Of a DNA stretch of 64,000 nt, positions 25,210-33,779 are shown piece by piece. The notes below the pieces were generated by a model, which saw only the letters and a program-made list of their open reading frames with translations, was not told the origin of the DNA and did no database searches. Origin of the DNA: Candidatus Rubrimentiphilum sp. (lineage in GTDB: Bacteria > Vulcanimicrobiota > Vulcanimicrobiia > Vulcanimicrobiales > Vulcanimicrobiaceae); NCBI GenBank assembly GCA_035710515.1, contig DASTDE010000001.1, positions 744,001 through 808,000 of the forward strand, written 5' to 3'. The translations under genes were made by a program, and so were the position numbers. Position 1 is the stretch's first letter, and each line of letters opens with the position of its first letter.

Positions 25210-27951
25210 ATGCGGCGAGCGCTGGTAACTCTCGCGCTGCTCTTGCTGTTGCCGGTGGTTCCGGTGCCGGCCCAAACGAATGCGCCGCTCTACGCGCCGG
25301 CCATTGCCGGCCCAAATTCAACGCTCGTCGGAACGACGGGACCGAACGGCTCCATAAGCATCGACTTCCGCGAAACGGGCAATCGTAAAGAGCACCGCAC
25401 GATTTCAGCCGACGGTAGCGGACGCTTCGTTTTGAGAGCACCGGCGAACGCCGTTGGAATTGATTTCAGCGTTTCGGGCGCAATCGCGCATACCGTAATC
25501 TCTGCCGATCGCAAGCTCATAGTAGGCGGGCTCGTGCCGCGGCGCGCCGCGTCCGGTGCGCTCGCAATTGTTGCCGCGCAAGCGGCATACGACGTTCACC
25601 AGCCGGTGCTGCTGCAGGTGGAGCATTTCGATCCGCTCGCCGGGCGCGTCATCGTCGACGAGAATCCCATCCAACTCCTCGCCGGATCGGATCGCAGCGT
25701 CGTCGCGAAGCTCGGTGAATCGATTCCGCTCGGCCGTCACGGCGTGGGCATTTCGGGCAAAGGCGCGGCGATCGAGGTGCAAGCCGATATCGTGAAAACG
25801 TCGCTGAGCGTCACCGGGCCGAACGACTATCGAATTCCGCGCACGGTAACGCTCGGCGTGGACGGGCTCTTTGGCGATCGCGCGAGCGTGACGTTCGACG
25901 TGACCGGCGGCGCCGTGCTGGCAAACGACAAGGATGAGATCACCGTTCCGGTGACGCCGCCCGGCCAAGCAACGACGACGGTAACTGCGAACAAGCCCGG
26001 CGAGGTGAACCTGCGCTGGAAACTCAACGTCGACCTTGGCCTGAAATATAACTACAGCGATTATTACGAAACGCCGCGCCCGTATACCGCGACGCCAACG
26101 CCGGTACCGACGCCGCTCATCCCGTGCACGATTCGACTGACGGACGGATGGTTCGAAGCGGTGCAAGGTCCGTACCAAGACGATCCGGTCTTTACGCAAA
26201 AACCGGAACGCCTGCTGCGCGAAGATGGCAACACGATCAGTTATTACGGACAGCTCGACATGATCAAGAGCCGTCCATCGGCGCTGATGGGCGTGCTCGA
26301 ATATTCGAAGGATGGAACCCTTGTAAAAGTTGACAGCCGCAACAACATCGTGATGAAGGGCGAGACGAACTGTTCCGAATATGCGGCCGTAAAAATTCGC
26401 TTCACGCTGCACGAGCAGGGCGAAGGTCCGCACGTGATCTACACCAGCCCGATCGCGGGATACGTATTCTTTAAAGGGCACGCGGAATCGAAATTCACGC
26501 CGTGGCAGGCGAGCGTGCCGACGTTCGATGGGGTGCCGGAGACGCCGTTCACGTTTAACGTCGGCGCCAATCACTATGCCATCGACGCGGAGCTCGTGGA
26601 CGAGCACGATCACGGGCTCGGGCTGAAGATGTGGCTCAACGGCTATACGGAGGTCACGACCGGTCCGCTCCTGCGCTTATTGCCGCTGCTGTTATCGCAT
26701 TCGAAGAGCGACGCGCAGACCCAGGAACGCCAAGACGGGCTCGTCGCTGAGGCAAAGCGCCTGCAGGGTGAACTTTTCGAGCATATTCCCGACATCTATC
26801 CGCTCAAGCCCCACGGTTTGCCCATGCCGCAAGTCGCCGAGCCAATAGACCTCACCGGCAAAAACATCTTCGACACGAGTTGGGACGACGCGATCTCCTT
26901 TGACATCACGATCCGCAACCGGCACCAGCAAAATTTGCAGGCCGCGTTAGACGACCGTTTTGCAACGACCACCGTCTTGCAGGGCGCGAGCCGGACCGTC
27001 GCGCTGCTGGTGAACAGCGACTTCGATGCGCTGGTCGGACCAGGTGCGTTGGGCTACACGATGAGCACGAAGCTCGTGGCGGTAAAGTGGACGCAGCCGT
27101 GGACGACGCCGGGCCACGAAGTCGCCCATACGCTGCCCACGTTCTTGTGGAGCTCGGTCCAAATGCAAGCGCAGTGCGACAAGAACTACCACAATACGAG
27201 CGACGGCGTCGCATACGGGCTGCAGACGATGAAATTGAGCAATCCGATTACGGGCCAGCAGCACTTCGGGTGGCCGTTCGACATCATGCAAGGCGCCGGC
27301 GACGAGGCCTGGATCTCACAGTGCACTTACGATAATCTGATCGGCGCTTTGCGCGGCCCCGTCGATCCGCTGATGCTGGTCGTGCGCTTCTACTTGGCGC
27401 GCCCGGTGCACGGCGGCGTGGTCGGTAGATTGCGGCCGGCGTACATCACACCGGCCACGCTCTCGCAGACGGTGCGTGCCGGTAAATTCACGATTACGGC
27501 TTACAACGCTGGGGGCGGCGTCGTGCAGAAGGGCACGTTCGATCCGCAATGGAGCGACGAAAATAACTTTGACCGCAACATTATTTCGGTGCAATATCGC
27601 TTCAAGTACGACCCGGCGATAGCGCGCATCGATCTGCGCGCGCCCAACAATACGCTGCTCGACTCAATGACGGTAAGCAAGATTGCGCCCACCGTGGCGG
27701 TCGACCGCGCGACGCGCGCCGGCCGAAAAATTCACGTCGCGTGGCGCGGCACGGGTGAGGCCCGCCGCGAGTTACTCTACTCGGTGTTTCTCTCGAGCGA
27801 CAAGAAAGTGTTTTACGAGTGGTCGTTCGAGCGGCCGGAGACGCATATCGATCTCACGCTGCGGCGGCACTCGACGTTCCGGCCTCGATTCGTGAAGGTC
27901 GTGGTAACCGACGGCTCACGCAGCGCCGAAACCATAGCTGCTTTGAGGTAA
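25210..27951 (+). CDS. Large secreted protein with an HEVAH putative zinc site
   Basis: The 913-residue protein has a signal peptide (LALLLLLPVVPVPAQ), beta-rich N-terminal repeats (residues 30-270), a Pro/Thr linker (TPTPVPTPL near 300) and a middle with paired Cys. H636-E-V-A-H640 forms a perfect HExxH followed by two possible ligands (a later His and Asp/Glu), and FDIMQGAGDEAW resembles a metzincin Met-turn. The C-terminus (residues 760-913) looks like beta-sandwich domains. A secreted metallopeptidase is plausible but not shown. It is transcribed alone, 21 bases before the next gene. Confidence 0.7.
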   Translation: MRRALVTLALLLLLPVVPVPAQTNAPLYAPAIAGPNSTLVGTTGPNGSISIDFRETGNRKEHRTISADGSGRFVLRAPANAVGIDFSVSGAIAHTVISADRKLIVGGLVPRRAASGALAIVAAQAAYDVHQPVLLQVEHFDPLAGRVIVDENPIQLLAGSDRSVVAKLGESIPLGRHGVGISGKGAAIEVQADIVKTSLSVTGPNDYRIPRTVTLGVDGLFGDRASVTFDVTGGAVLANDKDEITVPVTPPGQATTTVTANKPGEVNLRWKLNVDLGLKYNYSDYYETPRPYTATPTPVPTPLIPCTIRLTDGWFEAVQGPYQDDPVFTQKPERLLREDGNTISYYGQLDMIKSRPSALMGVLEYSKDGTLVKVDSRNNIVMKGETNCSEYAAVKIRFTLHEQGEGPHVIYTSPIAGYVFFKGHAESKFTPWQASVPTFDGVPETPFTFNVGANHYAIDAELVDEHDHGLGLKMWLNGYTEVTTGPLLRLLPLLLSHSKSDAQTQERQDGLVAEAKRLQGELFEHIPDIYPLKPHGLPMPQVAEPIDLTGKNIFDTSWDDAISFDITIRNRHQQNLQAALDDRFATTTVLQGASRTVALLVNSDFDALVGPGALGYTMSTKLVAVKWTQPWTTPGHEVAHTLPTFLWSSVQMQAQCDKNYHNTSDGVAYGLQTMKLSNPITGQQHFGWPFDIMQGAGDEAWISQCTYDNLIGALRGPVDPLMLVVRFYLARPVHGGVVGRLRPAYITPATLSQTVRAGKFTITAYNAGGGVVQKGTFDPQWSDENNFDRNIISVQYRFKYDPAIARIDLRAPNNTLLDSMTVSKIAPTVAVDRATRAGRKIHVAWRGTGEARRELLYSVFLSSDKKVFYEWSFERPETHIDLTLRRHSTFRPRFVKVVVTDGSRSAETIAALR

Positions 27952-27972
27952 GGTCGTAGAAATACTAGCATC

Positions 27973-28287
27973 ATGAAATTGTTCGCCTTTCTCTTGCTTG
28001 CAGTGCTGTGTGGGCTTCCGATCGCCGGCTTTGCCGACGATGCCGACGTGCAAGCGGCGTTGAATCGCGCGATCGTTCAGCAGCAGTTGCAGGCGGATTT
28101 GCAGTCGAGGCTTGCAACCCAGCAGGCCGCGTTGCAGACCCAGCAGTTGCTCAGCACGTTGCAACTGCGTTCGTCGCTCGTTCAGAACGACGCGGCCATC
28201 CGGCAGATCCTCTTGCAGCAACAGCTGAATCTCTTGCAGCTGCAACTGCGCGCGGCTGCCGCGCGCAAGGCTCGAGTGCGGCCTTAG
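27973..28287 (+). CDS. Small secreted Gln/Leu-rich coiled-coil protein
   Basis: The 104-residue product has a signal peptide ending near AGFADD. The mature part is an unbroken amphipathic helix rich in Gln, Leu and Ala (QQQLQADLQSRLATQQAALQ), which predicts a coiled coil and oligomer. The tail is basic (ARKARVRP). No family is recognised. Its stop codon overlaps that of the convergent 39-residue peptide gene. Confidence 0.65.
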   Translation: MKLFAFLLLAVLCGLPIAGFADDADVQAALNRAIVQQQLQADLQSRLATQQAALQTQQLLSTLQLRSSLVQNDAAIRQILLQQQLNLLQLQLRAAAARKARVRP

Positions 28288-28403
28288 TTTCCGAAGCGGG
28301 GACCCCAACCCATGAAGATGGCGGGGCGGCTGCCCGGCGGCGGAAGTGTGGGTGCGGGAACTGGGACCCGGCTTGGGACGATGGCTCCGGCGGCGATTTT
28401 CAT
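28284..28403 (-). CDS. 39-residue Pro-rich peptide gene
   Basis: This short frame reads from ATG 28403 to a TAA at 28284. It has an AGGGAG ribosome-binding site 7 bases before the ATG and a consensus promoter 36 bases further up (28446-28474). The peptide begins MKIAAGAIVPSR, continues with PVPAPTLPPPGSRPA and ends IFMGWGPRFGN. There is no signal peptide and no Cys. It could be a secreted or modified peptide (RiPP-like), a regulatory peptide or a leader. No modification enzyme is adjacent, so the class is open. It is distinct from the DUF5063 gene, whose stop is upstream of the promoter. Confidence 0.6.
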   Translation of the reverse strand: MKIAAGAIVPSRVPVPAPTLPPPGSRPAIFMGWGPRFGN

Positions 28404-28445
28404 GGCGTTTCTCCCTGGAATCAAGTGAAGAACTAATTCCTTAAG

Positions 28446-28488
28446 AGCATAAGCCAAGCGCCTGACTTTGTCAACTAAGAAATTAGTT
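28446..28488 (-). promoter_or_regulatory. Consensus sigma-70 promoter with operator-like inverted repeat
   Basis: On the minus strand TTGACA (28469-28474), a 17-base spacer and TATGCT (28446-28451) form a near-perfect promoter. AACTAA-TTTC-TTAGTT overlaps the -35 side, and another AATTAGTT-type word lies at the expected start (28431-28438), so AACTAATT/AATTAGTT words flank the promoter. This arrangement looks like a MarR- or TetR-type repressor site. It drives the 39-residue peptide gene with a 5' leader of about 36 bases. Confidence 0.75.
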
Positions 28489-29007
28489 AGAATCCGGGTC
28501 AGGAGTCGCCTGGTCCTCGGCGTCGATGGCCGCCTCGGCGACGTATTTCCAGAGCGCCGCCTGAGCGCTGACGACCAGAAAGCCCCAGTCCTCGACGTAG
28601 CCGCTTCGAGCCTGGAAGACGGCGTCGTCGATGTAGCGGGCTTCGCTGAGCGCAAGCACGTCCTGCAGCTCGTCGTAGATATCCGCGAGGTCTTCGGACA
28701 TCTCGCGGATGACCGGCGGCTCGGCTCCCGACAGTTCCAGGACTTGGTCCGGCATGCTGTACCGGATCGGGAATGCTTCTTTGAGTCTGTTCCGGTCGGC
28801 GTGCGCGGCTTCGGTCACCATGGCAGGGTCGCTGCCGTCGGTCGTGACCTCGGGAAGGTCGATTGCGGCCAACTGCAGTTCCAAGAGGTCGCCGTGCAGT
28901 TTCGCGCACGTTTCGACGAGGTCTGCTGAAGCGGTATCGATCGTCTCGATGCACTGGCGAGCGGCCGACACAAAGTCTTGCCAGCGCTGATCGTCTTGGT
29001 CGATCAT
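28483..29007 (-). CDS. DUF5063-like protein
   Basis: The 174-residue acidic, helical protein has a C-terminal segment (VIREMSEDLADIYDELQDVL followed by YVEDWGFLV) that matches the pattern I know from DUF5063 proteins. Function is unknown. It is coupled by ATGA to the MFS gene upstream and its stop codon overlaps the operator-like repeat of the peptide promoter. Confidence 0.6.
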   Translation of the reverse strand: MIDQDDQRWQDFVSAARQCIETIDTASADLVETCAKLHGDLLELQLAAIDLPEVTTDGSDPAMVTEAAHADRNRLKEAFPIRYSMPDQVLELSGAEPPVIREMSEDLADIYDELQDVLALSEARYIDDAVFQARSGYVEDWGFLVVSAQAALWKYVAEAAIDAEDQATPDPDSN

Positions 29008-30260
29008 TCGGCCACGAGCTCGGCGTCGCGATGTTCGGGGACTACGAAGTATCCTAATGCCGTCATAATAATGACCGCCGCAAATACGCCGACCATCACA
29101 AGCGACATAGCCTTCGAGTAATCAGGATGTCCGGACGGCAACGGAGAGTTCTGCGCCAAGGCCGATATTATTTGGCCCGCGCCCGCGGCGATAAGGTTGC
29201 CGAGCTGATAGGTCAATCCCGGGAACGTTCCCCGTGCGGTCGGTGGTGAGATCTCATTCAGGTGGGCGGGAATGATGCCCCACGCGCCTTGCACCATCAC
29301 TTGCATCAGGAAACCGCCTAGGGCGATCAGCGCTATGGTCTGACTAAAGGCCCACAACGGAATTGCCAGAGCGCCCAGAACAGCGCAAACCATAATCGTG
29401 TTGCGGCGGCCGAACCGTTGGGATAGCCAGCCGAAAAAAATGCCGCCGGTGATCGCACCGATTGCGGCGACCGAAGTGAGCGTACCGGCGAGGCCTGGAC
29501 CAAAGCCGTGTTGCGCGGTCAAGAACGTAGTATACGTGTCTTGCGTGCCATGCGACATGAAGTTGAAGGCGGCCATAAATGGAATCGCATACAGAAACAG
29601 CGGCCACGACCGGCGTAGCGCCGCGAATAAGGGATCGCGCACAGCGGCGACACCCGCGGCGCGGCTCGCCAGCCAAGCCGGTGATTCCGGCACGTGCGAG
29701 CGGATGAAGAGAATGAGCAAAGCCGGCAATGCGCCGATGACGAACATGCCGCGCCACCCAATGTGAACGTAGAGCACCGCAAGCACGATGCCCGCCAGCA
29801 AATAGCCTACCGCATATCCCTCTTGCAAAATGCCGGAGAAAAGGCCGCGGCTCTTGGCAGGCAGCGTTTCCATTGCAAGCGCCGCCCCGATTCCCCATTC
29901 GCCTCCCATTGCGACGCCGAAGAAGGCGCGGAGAATCAGGAAGACGGTCAGGTTCGGTGAAAATGCGGTTGCCAATTCGAGCGTGGAATATAACCCGATG
30001 TCGATCATGAGCGGAATCCGGCGGCCGATGCGATCGGCAATCCAGCCGAAGATCAGCGCGCCGAGCGGGCGCATCGCCAGCGTGAGGGTTACCGCTAAGA
30101 AAATCGTTGGAGGCTTTACGTGAAAATCGTGCGCGATGTGCGGCACGGTCACGACGACGATGAAGAAATCGAACGCGTCTAGCGTCCAGCCCAAGAAACT
30201 TGCGACGAACGTCTTTTTCTGGACGACGGTGAGATCGCGAAGGGCTTGGACTGCGCTCAA
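29004..30260 (-). CDS. MFS transporter, sugar-acid / SHS-like subgroup
   Basis: This 418-residue inner-membrane carrier has about 12 helices. GWTLDAFDFFIVV near residue 24 and FGWIADRIGRR are MFS signatures; the first is typical of the sialate, lactate and aromatic-acid proton symporters (NanT/JEN1 style). GGEWGIGAALAMETLP and PESPAWL also fit. It lies between a lipoprotein and the DUF5063-like gene with four-base overlaps, in the thrS run. Confidence 0.9.
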   Translation of the reverse strand: MSAVQALRDLTVVQKKTFVASFLGWTLDAFDFFIVVVTVPHIAHDFHVKPPTIFLAVTLTLAMRPLGALIFGWIADRIGRRIPLMIDIGLYSTLELATAFSPNLTVFLILRAFFGVAMGGEWGIGAALAMETLPAKSRGLFSGILQEGYAVGYLLAGIVLAVLYVHIGWRGMFVIGALPALLILFIRSHVPESPAWLASRAAGVAAVRDPLFAALRRSWPLFLYAIPFMAAFNFMSHGTQDTYTTFLTAQHGFGPGLAGTLTSVAAIGAITGGIFFGWLSQRFGRRNTIMVCAVLGALAIPLWAFSQTIALIALGGFLMQVMVQGAWGIIPAHLNEISPPTARGTFPGLTYQLGNLIAAGAGQIISALAQNSPLPSGHPDYSKAMSLVMVGVFAAVIIMTALGYFVVPEHRDAELVAE

Positions 30261-31138
30261 GGCGAGGAACTGGGGTTCGGGCTCGGGCTGCCGGCGCCGG
30301 GTGTGGAGCTCGCCGAGATATCCGTGCCATACAGCACGAGTACGTACGTACCACCCTTGCTAACCGTGATCTTCGGCGGGACGAATCCGAACGTCAGCGT
30401 CTCTTTTTCCAGCGAAGACTTATCGAGCGACAAGACCGGTGCGTAACTCTTGGTTTTTCCTTGCGTGCGCTGCAGGAAGAGCTGTAAGGCAAAGCCGCGG
30501 CCGCCGATCTGTTCTTTCGGCACGGTGAATTGCGCGATGGCGAGCCCGTTCAGCGGGAAGTCCGTCGTCGTCGTGATCGTCACCATCATCAGGGCGACAA
30601 CGTTGAGCGCGTTTTTCGGCACATGCACCATCGCAGGTGCGGCTTTCGGAAGTGCCACCGCGTTCAGCATGATCGTATCGGCGGGTGCGGCGCTCGCAGC
30701 GGGTGACGCGCTTGCGGCTGGCGATGCACTGCTATTCGGAGTTGGGCTCGGCGTCGGGCTCGGCGACGGGCTCGCGGTCGGCGGCGGCCGTTTCTTGCCG
30801 TTCGTCGGAGCGGGCGTCGGCGTTGGCGGCGGAACGTTAAAGCGCAGCAGGCATGAAAAACCCGGCGACGTTTCCGGACACGCGAAGCCGTTGGCGGCAT
30901 CGGCAAGCGGATAAACTCCCGGGCCGGTCGCGATCTGCGCGGCCGACGACGAGCTCTTCGCGCCGGGCGTCGCGGACGTCGAGGTTGTGTTTACCGAACC
31001 GCCTGGCGGCGGAATCGGATTCTGCGTGCCGGAGCTGAAGTTGCCCGAGCATGCGCTGAACGCGGCAACGATCGCTAGGATTAATATGCCCCTCGATACC
31101 TCGGGGTCCTTCGATACCTCAGGATGACAGCGAGACAC
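30257..31138 (-). CDS. Lipoprotein of unknown function with a Pro/Ser/Ala spacer
   Basis: The 293-residue protein has a lipobox FSAC near residue 30. A long TPSPTPSPTPNSSASPAAS-type spacer (residues 110-150) separates an N-terminal stretch from a C-terminal beta domain (residues 160-280). The C-terminus is again Ser/Pro rich. The first usable start is GTG 31138; codons 1-18 are read through a dispersed repeat, and no later ATG, GTG or TTG precedes the signal peptide. It is one base from the thrS stop and overlaps the MFS gene. Confidence 0.75.
   Translation of the reverse strand: MSRCHPEVSKDPEVSRGILILAIVAAFSACSGNFSSGTQNPIPPPGGSVNTTSTSATPGAKSSSSAAQIATGPGVYPLADAANGFACPETSPGFSCLLRFNVPPPTPTPAPTNGKKRPPPTASPSPSPTPSPTPNSSASPAASASPAASAAPADTIMLNAVALPKAAPAMVHVPKNALNVVALMMVTITTTTDFPLNGLAIAQFTVPKEQIGGRGFALQLFLQRTQGKTKSYAPVLSLDKSSLEKETLTFGFVPPKITVSKGGTYVLVLYGTDISASSTPGAGSPSPNPSSSP
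31088..31138. repeat. Dispersed repeat, copy 7, translated as the N-terminus of the lipoprotein
   Basis: The minus strand reads GTCATCCTGAGGTATCGAAG then GACCCCGAGGTATCGAGG, the same words as copies 1 and 6. It begins at the thrS stop and runs into the signal peptide of the 30257-31138 gene. Confidence 0.8.
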
Positions 31139-31139
31139 G

Positions 31140-32864
31140 CTAACCCTTCGATTCCACTTTGGCGCGAAGTTCTGAAATAAATGCCTCCACCGGAACCGTT
31201 CGTTTTTCTTCCACGAGACGTTCGTTCACGTTTACGGTCCCGTCTGCAGCTTCTTGTTTGCCCGTTACCAGAATGTATGGCACTTTTTGCGTCTTCCAAT
31301 GGCGAATCTTGTAGCCCAGCTTTTCGTTGGACTCGTCGACGTCCACGCGAAATCCTCGTTCGCGCAACTGCGTCGCCACCGCGCGCGCATATTCGAGCTG
31401 GTGTTCGGAGATCGGTGTGACGACCGCCTGCACCGGCGCCAGCCACGCCGGAAAGTTGCCGCCGTAGTGCTCGATCAGCAAGCCGAAGAAACGCTCCATC
31501 GATCCCGCCAGCGCGCGGTGGATCATCACCGGCGTATGATCTTGCCCGTCGGCGCCGCGATACTTTAAGTCGAAACGGTGCGGCAGCACGAAGTCCACTT
31601 GCACCGTGCCGAGTTGCCATTTCCGGCCGAGCGCGTCGCGCACGTTGATATCCAACTTCGGTCCGTAGAACGCGCCGCCGCCTTCATCGAGCTCGAAGGC
31701 GAGGTTACGGCTTTCGAGCGCCTTGCGAATGGCACTTTCGGCGATCGGATCCGTCTCCGCGCGCAGTTGCGGCTCGCGCGTCGACAAGAAATACTCGAAC
31801 TGCTCGAACCCGAAGGCTTTCATGAGGCGTAGCGCTTCATCAAGGGTACGTTCGAATTCGTCTTGCAGCTGCTCCGGAAGACAGAAGAGGTGAGCGTCGT
31901 CCACCGTGAAGCCGCGCACGCGCGTGAGCCCGTGAAGCACGCCGCTGCGCTCAAAGCGATACGTCGTACCGAATTCCGAGAAACGCAGCGGCAGATCGCG
32001 GTAGCTGCGCTGCCGGCTCTTATAGATGAGGATGTGCCCGGGACAGTTCATCGGCTTAAGCCGGAACCGTTGTTCCTCGACTTCGATCGGTCCGAACATA
32101 TTTTGCGCGAAGTTTTCGAGATGCCCTGAGATCTCGTAGAGCCTTTCGCTAACGATGTGCGGCGTTATGACCGGCTGATATCCCCGCTCGCGCAAACCCG
32201 TGCGAATAAAGTCCTCAACGATCCCGCGAACGATTGCGCCCTTAGGATGCCAGAAGATCAAGCCGCCGCCGGCTTCTTCCTCGATGGAGAAGAGATCGAG
32301 CTCTTGTCCCAGGCGCCGGTGGTCGCGCTTCTGTGCCTCTTCGAGCTGATGCAGGTAGGTGTCGAGTTCGCCTTGCGTTTTCCAAGCGGTCCCGTAGATG
32401 CGCTGCAGCATCGGGTTGTGCTCGTCGCCGCGCCAATACGCGCCGGCGACGCTCATGAGCTTGACTGCGCCGATCTCGCCCGTGCGATGGAGATGTCCGC
32501 CGCGGCACAAGTCGGTGAACTCACCGATGGTGTAGAGCGTGATCGGTTCGCCCTCGGGAATTTCGCGAGCGATCTCGCTCTTGTACGGATTCGTTTTGAA
32601 GCGTTCGAGCGCTTCGGCGCGACTCACCTCGCGGCCGGTCATCTCGTAATTTGCAGCGACGATCTCGCGCATCCGCGCTTCGAGGCGTTCTAAATCTTCG
32701 GGCGTGAACGGCTCGAGGCGGTCGAAATCGTAGTAAAAGCCGTTTTCGATCGCCGGTCCGATCGTCGGCTTGGCGTCGGGAAACAGATCCTGAACGGCAT
32801 AGGCCAAGACGTGCGCGGCGGTATGGCGCAGTTCGGGAAGGCCGGCGTGCTGTTGGTCTGCCAT
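31140..32864 (-). CDS. thrS: Threonyl-tRNA synthetase, TGS-less
   Basis: ThrS charges tRNA-Thr. The 574-residue chain begins directly with the editing (N2) domain: LRHTAAHVLAYAVQDLFP and FCDL-like DLCRGGHLHRTGEI. The usual N-terminal TGS domain of about 60 residues is absent. Class II motifs are present: FWHPKGA, MNCPGH (zinc Cys), TTYRFERSGVLHGLTRVRGF (motif 2) and HRALAGSMERFFGLLIEH (motif 3). The anticodon domain ends the chain. No infC-rpmI-rplT follows; instead a lipoprotein and transporter do. Confidence 0.96.
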   Translation of the reverse strand: MADQQHAGLPELRHTAAHVLAYAVQDLFPDAKPTIGPAIENGFYYDFDRLEPFTPEDLERLEARMREIVAANYEMTGREVSRAEALERFKTNPYKSEIAREIPEGEPITLYTIGEFTDLCRGGHLHRTGEIGAVKLMSVAGAYWRGDEHNPMLQRIYGTAWKTQGELDTYLHQLEEAQKRDHRRLGQELDLFSIEEEAGGGLIFWHPKGAIVRGIVEDFIRTGLRERGYQPVITPHIVSERLYEISGHLENFAQNMFGPIEVEEQRFRLKPMNCPGHILIYKSRQRSYRDLPLRFSEFGTTYRFERSGVLHGLTRVRGFTVDDAHLFCLPEQLQDEFERTLDEALRLMKAFGFEQFEYFLSTREPQLRAETDPIAESAIRKALESRNLAFELDEGGGAFYGPKLDINVRDALGRKWQLGTVQVDFVLPHRFDLKYRGADGQDHTPVMIHRALAGSMERFFGLLIEHYGGNFPAWLAPVQAVVTPISEHQLEYARAVATQLRERGFRVDVDESNEKLGYKIRHWKTQKVPYILVTGKQEAADGTVNVNERLVEEKRTVPVEAFISELRAKVESKG

Positions 32865-32924
32865 GAGCTGGCATGGCCTTTTAGAGGAAGGGTTCGCTTG
32901 GCCCTGGACGGGTAGATAGCGTCT

Positions 32925-33779
32925 ATGGAAACGCGCCTTACTGCCGCAGCTGCCGGCACGATTACAATTGGCGGCGATTTAACGGTCAACCGCATGGGCT
33001 TTGGCGGCATGCGTCTCTGCGGTCCGGGTATCTGGGGCTGGCCGCAGGACCGGGAAAACGCGCTAAAAGTGCTGCGCCGCGCCATCGAGCTGGGCATCAA
33101 TTTCATCGACACGGCCGATTCGTACGGGCCCGAGGTCAATGAAGAACAGATTGCGCAGGCGCTCTACCCCTATCCGGACGATCTCGTTATCGCGACCAAG
33201 GGCGGTCTGACCCGCGGCGGACCCGGCAAGTGGGAACGCGACTGCCGGCCCGAGCGCCTGAAGGCGTGTTGCGATGCGAGCCTGCGGCGGCTGAAGCTCG
33301 ATACGATTGCGATCTATCAGCTGCACGCGATCGACACAAAAGTGCCCCTTGAAGACCAAGTCGGCGCGTTGCGCGAACTGCGCGATGCCGGAAAGATCCG
33401 GCACGTCGGAATTTCGAATGCTACGCTGGAGCAGCTGCAGGCCGCCGAGAAGATCGTCCCGATCGTTTCGGTGCAGAATCCATACAACTACGCGGAGCGG
33501 CGCGATAACGACGGCGTTATCGACTACTGCGAGCGTGAGGGCCTGGCGTTCCTACCGTACTTTCCGCTCAACGCCGGCGACGTGTCGGACAACAACGAGC
33601 TGCAAGAGATCGCTGAACGCCACGACGCTACCGTTTTCCAAATCGCGCTGGCGTGGCTATTGCACCGCTCGAAGATCATGCTGCCGATTCCGGGAACGCA
33701 GTCGCTGCAGCATCTCGAGGAAAATGTCGCCGCCGCGGGCATCAGGCTCGACGACGAAGACTTGCATACTCGTGAGTGA
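32925..33779 (+). CDS. Aldo/keto reductase
   Basis: The 284-residue protein has Asp/Tyr in FIDTADSYG, Lys in IATKGGL and His in YQLHAID, so the catalytic tetrad is complete. IPGTQSLQHLEEN marks the cofactor phosphate site. It opens divergently from thrS with a 60-base gap. Its 3' end overlaps the convergent YihY gene by 38 bases. The substrate is unknown; it is not closely similar to the 9220-10206 paralogue. Confidence 0.92.
   Translation: METRLTAAAAGTITIGGDLTVNRMGFGGMRLCGPGIWGWPQDRENALKVLRRAIELGINFIDTADSYGPEVNEEQIAQALYPYPDDLVIATKGGLTRGGPGKWERDCRPERLKACCDASLRRLKLDTIAIYQLHAIDTKVPLEDQVGALRELRDAGKIRHVGISNATLEQLQAAEKIVPIVSVQNPYNYAERRDNDGVIDYCEREGLAFLPYFPLNAGDVSDNNELQEIAERHDATVFQIALAWLLHRSKIMLPIPGTQSLQHLEENVAAAGIRLDDEDLHTRE

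Noticed and set aside
25405-26613. Minus-strand 402-residue frame
   Set aside because: It lies entirely under the 913-residue secreted protein, whose translation has a signal peptide and an HExxH site; the minus frame is basic and motif-free.
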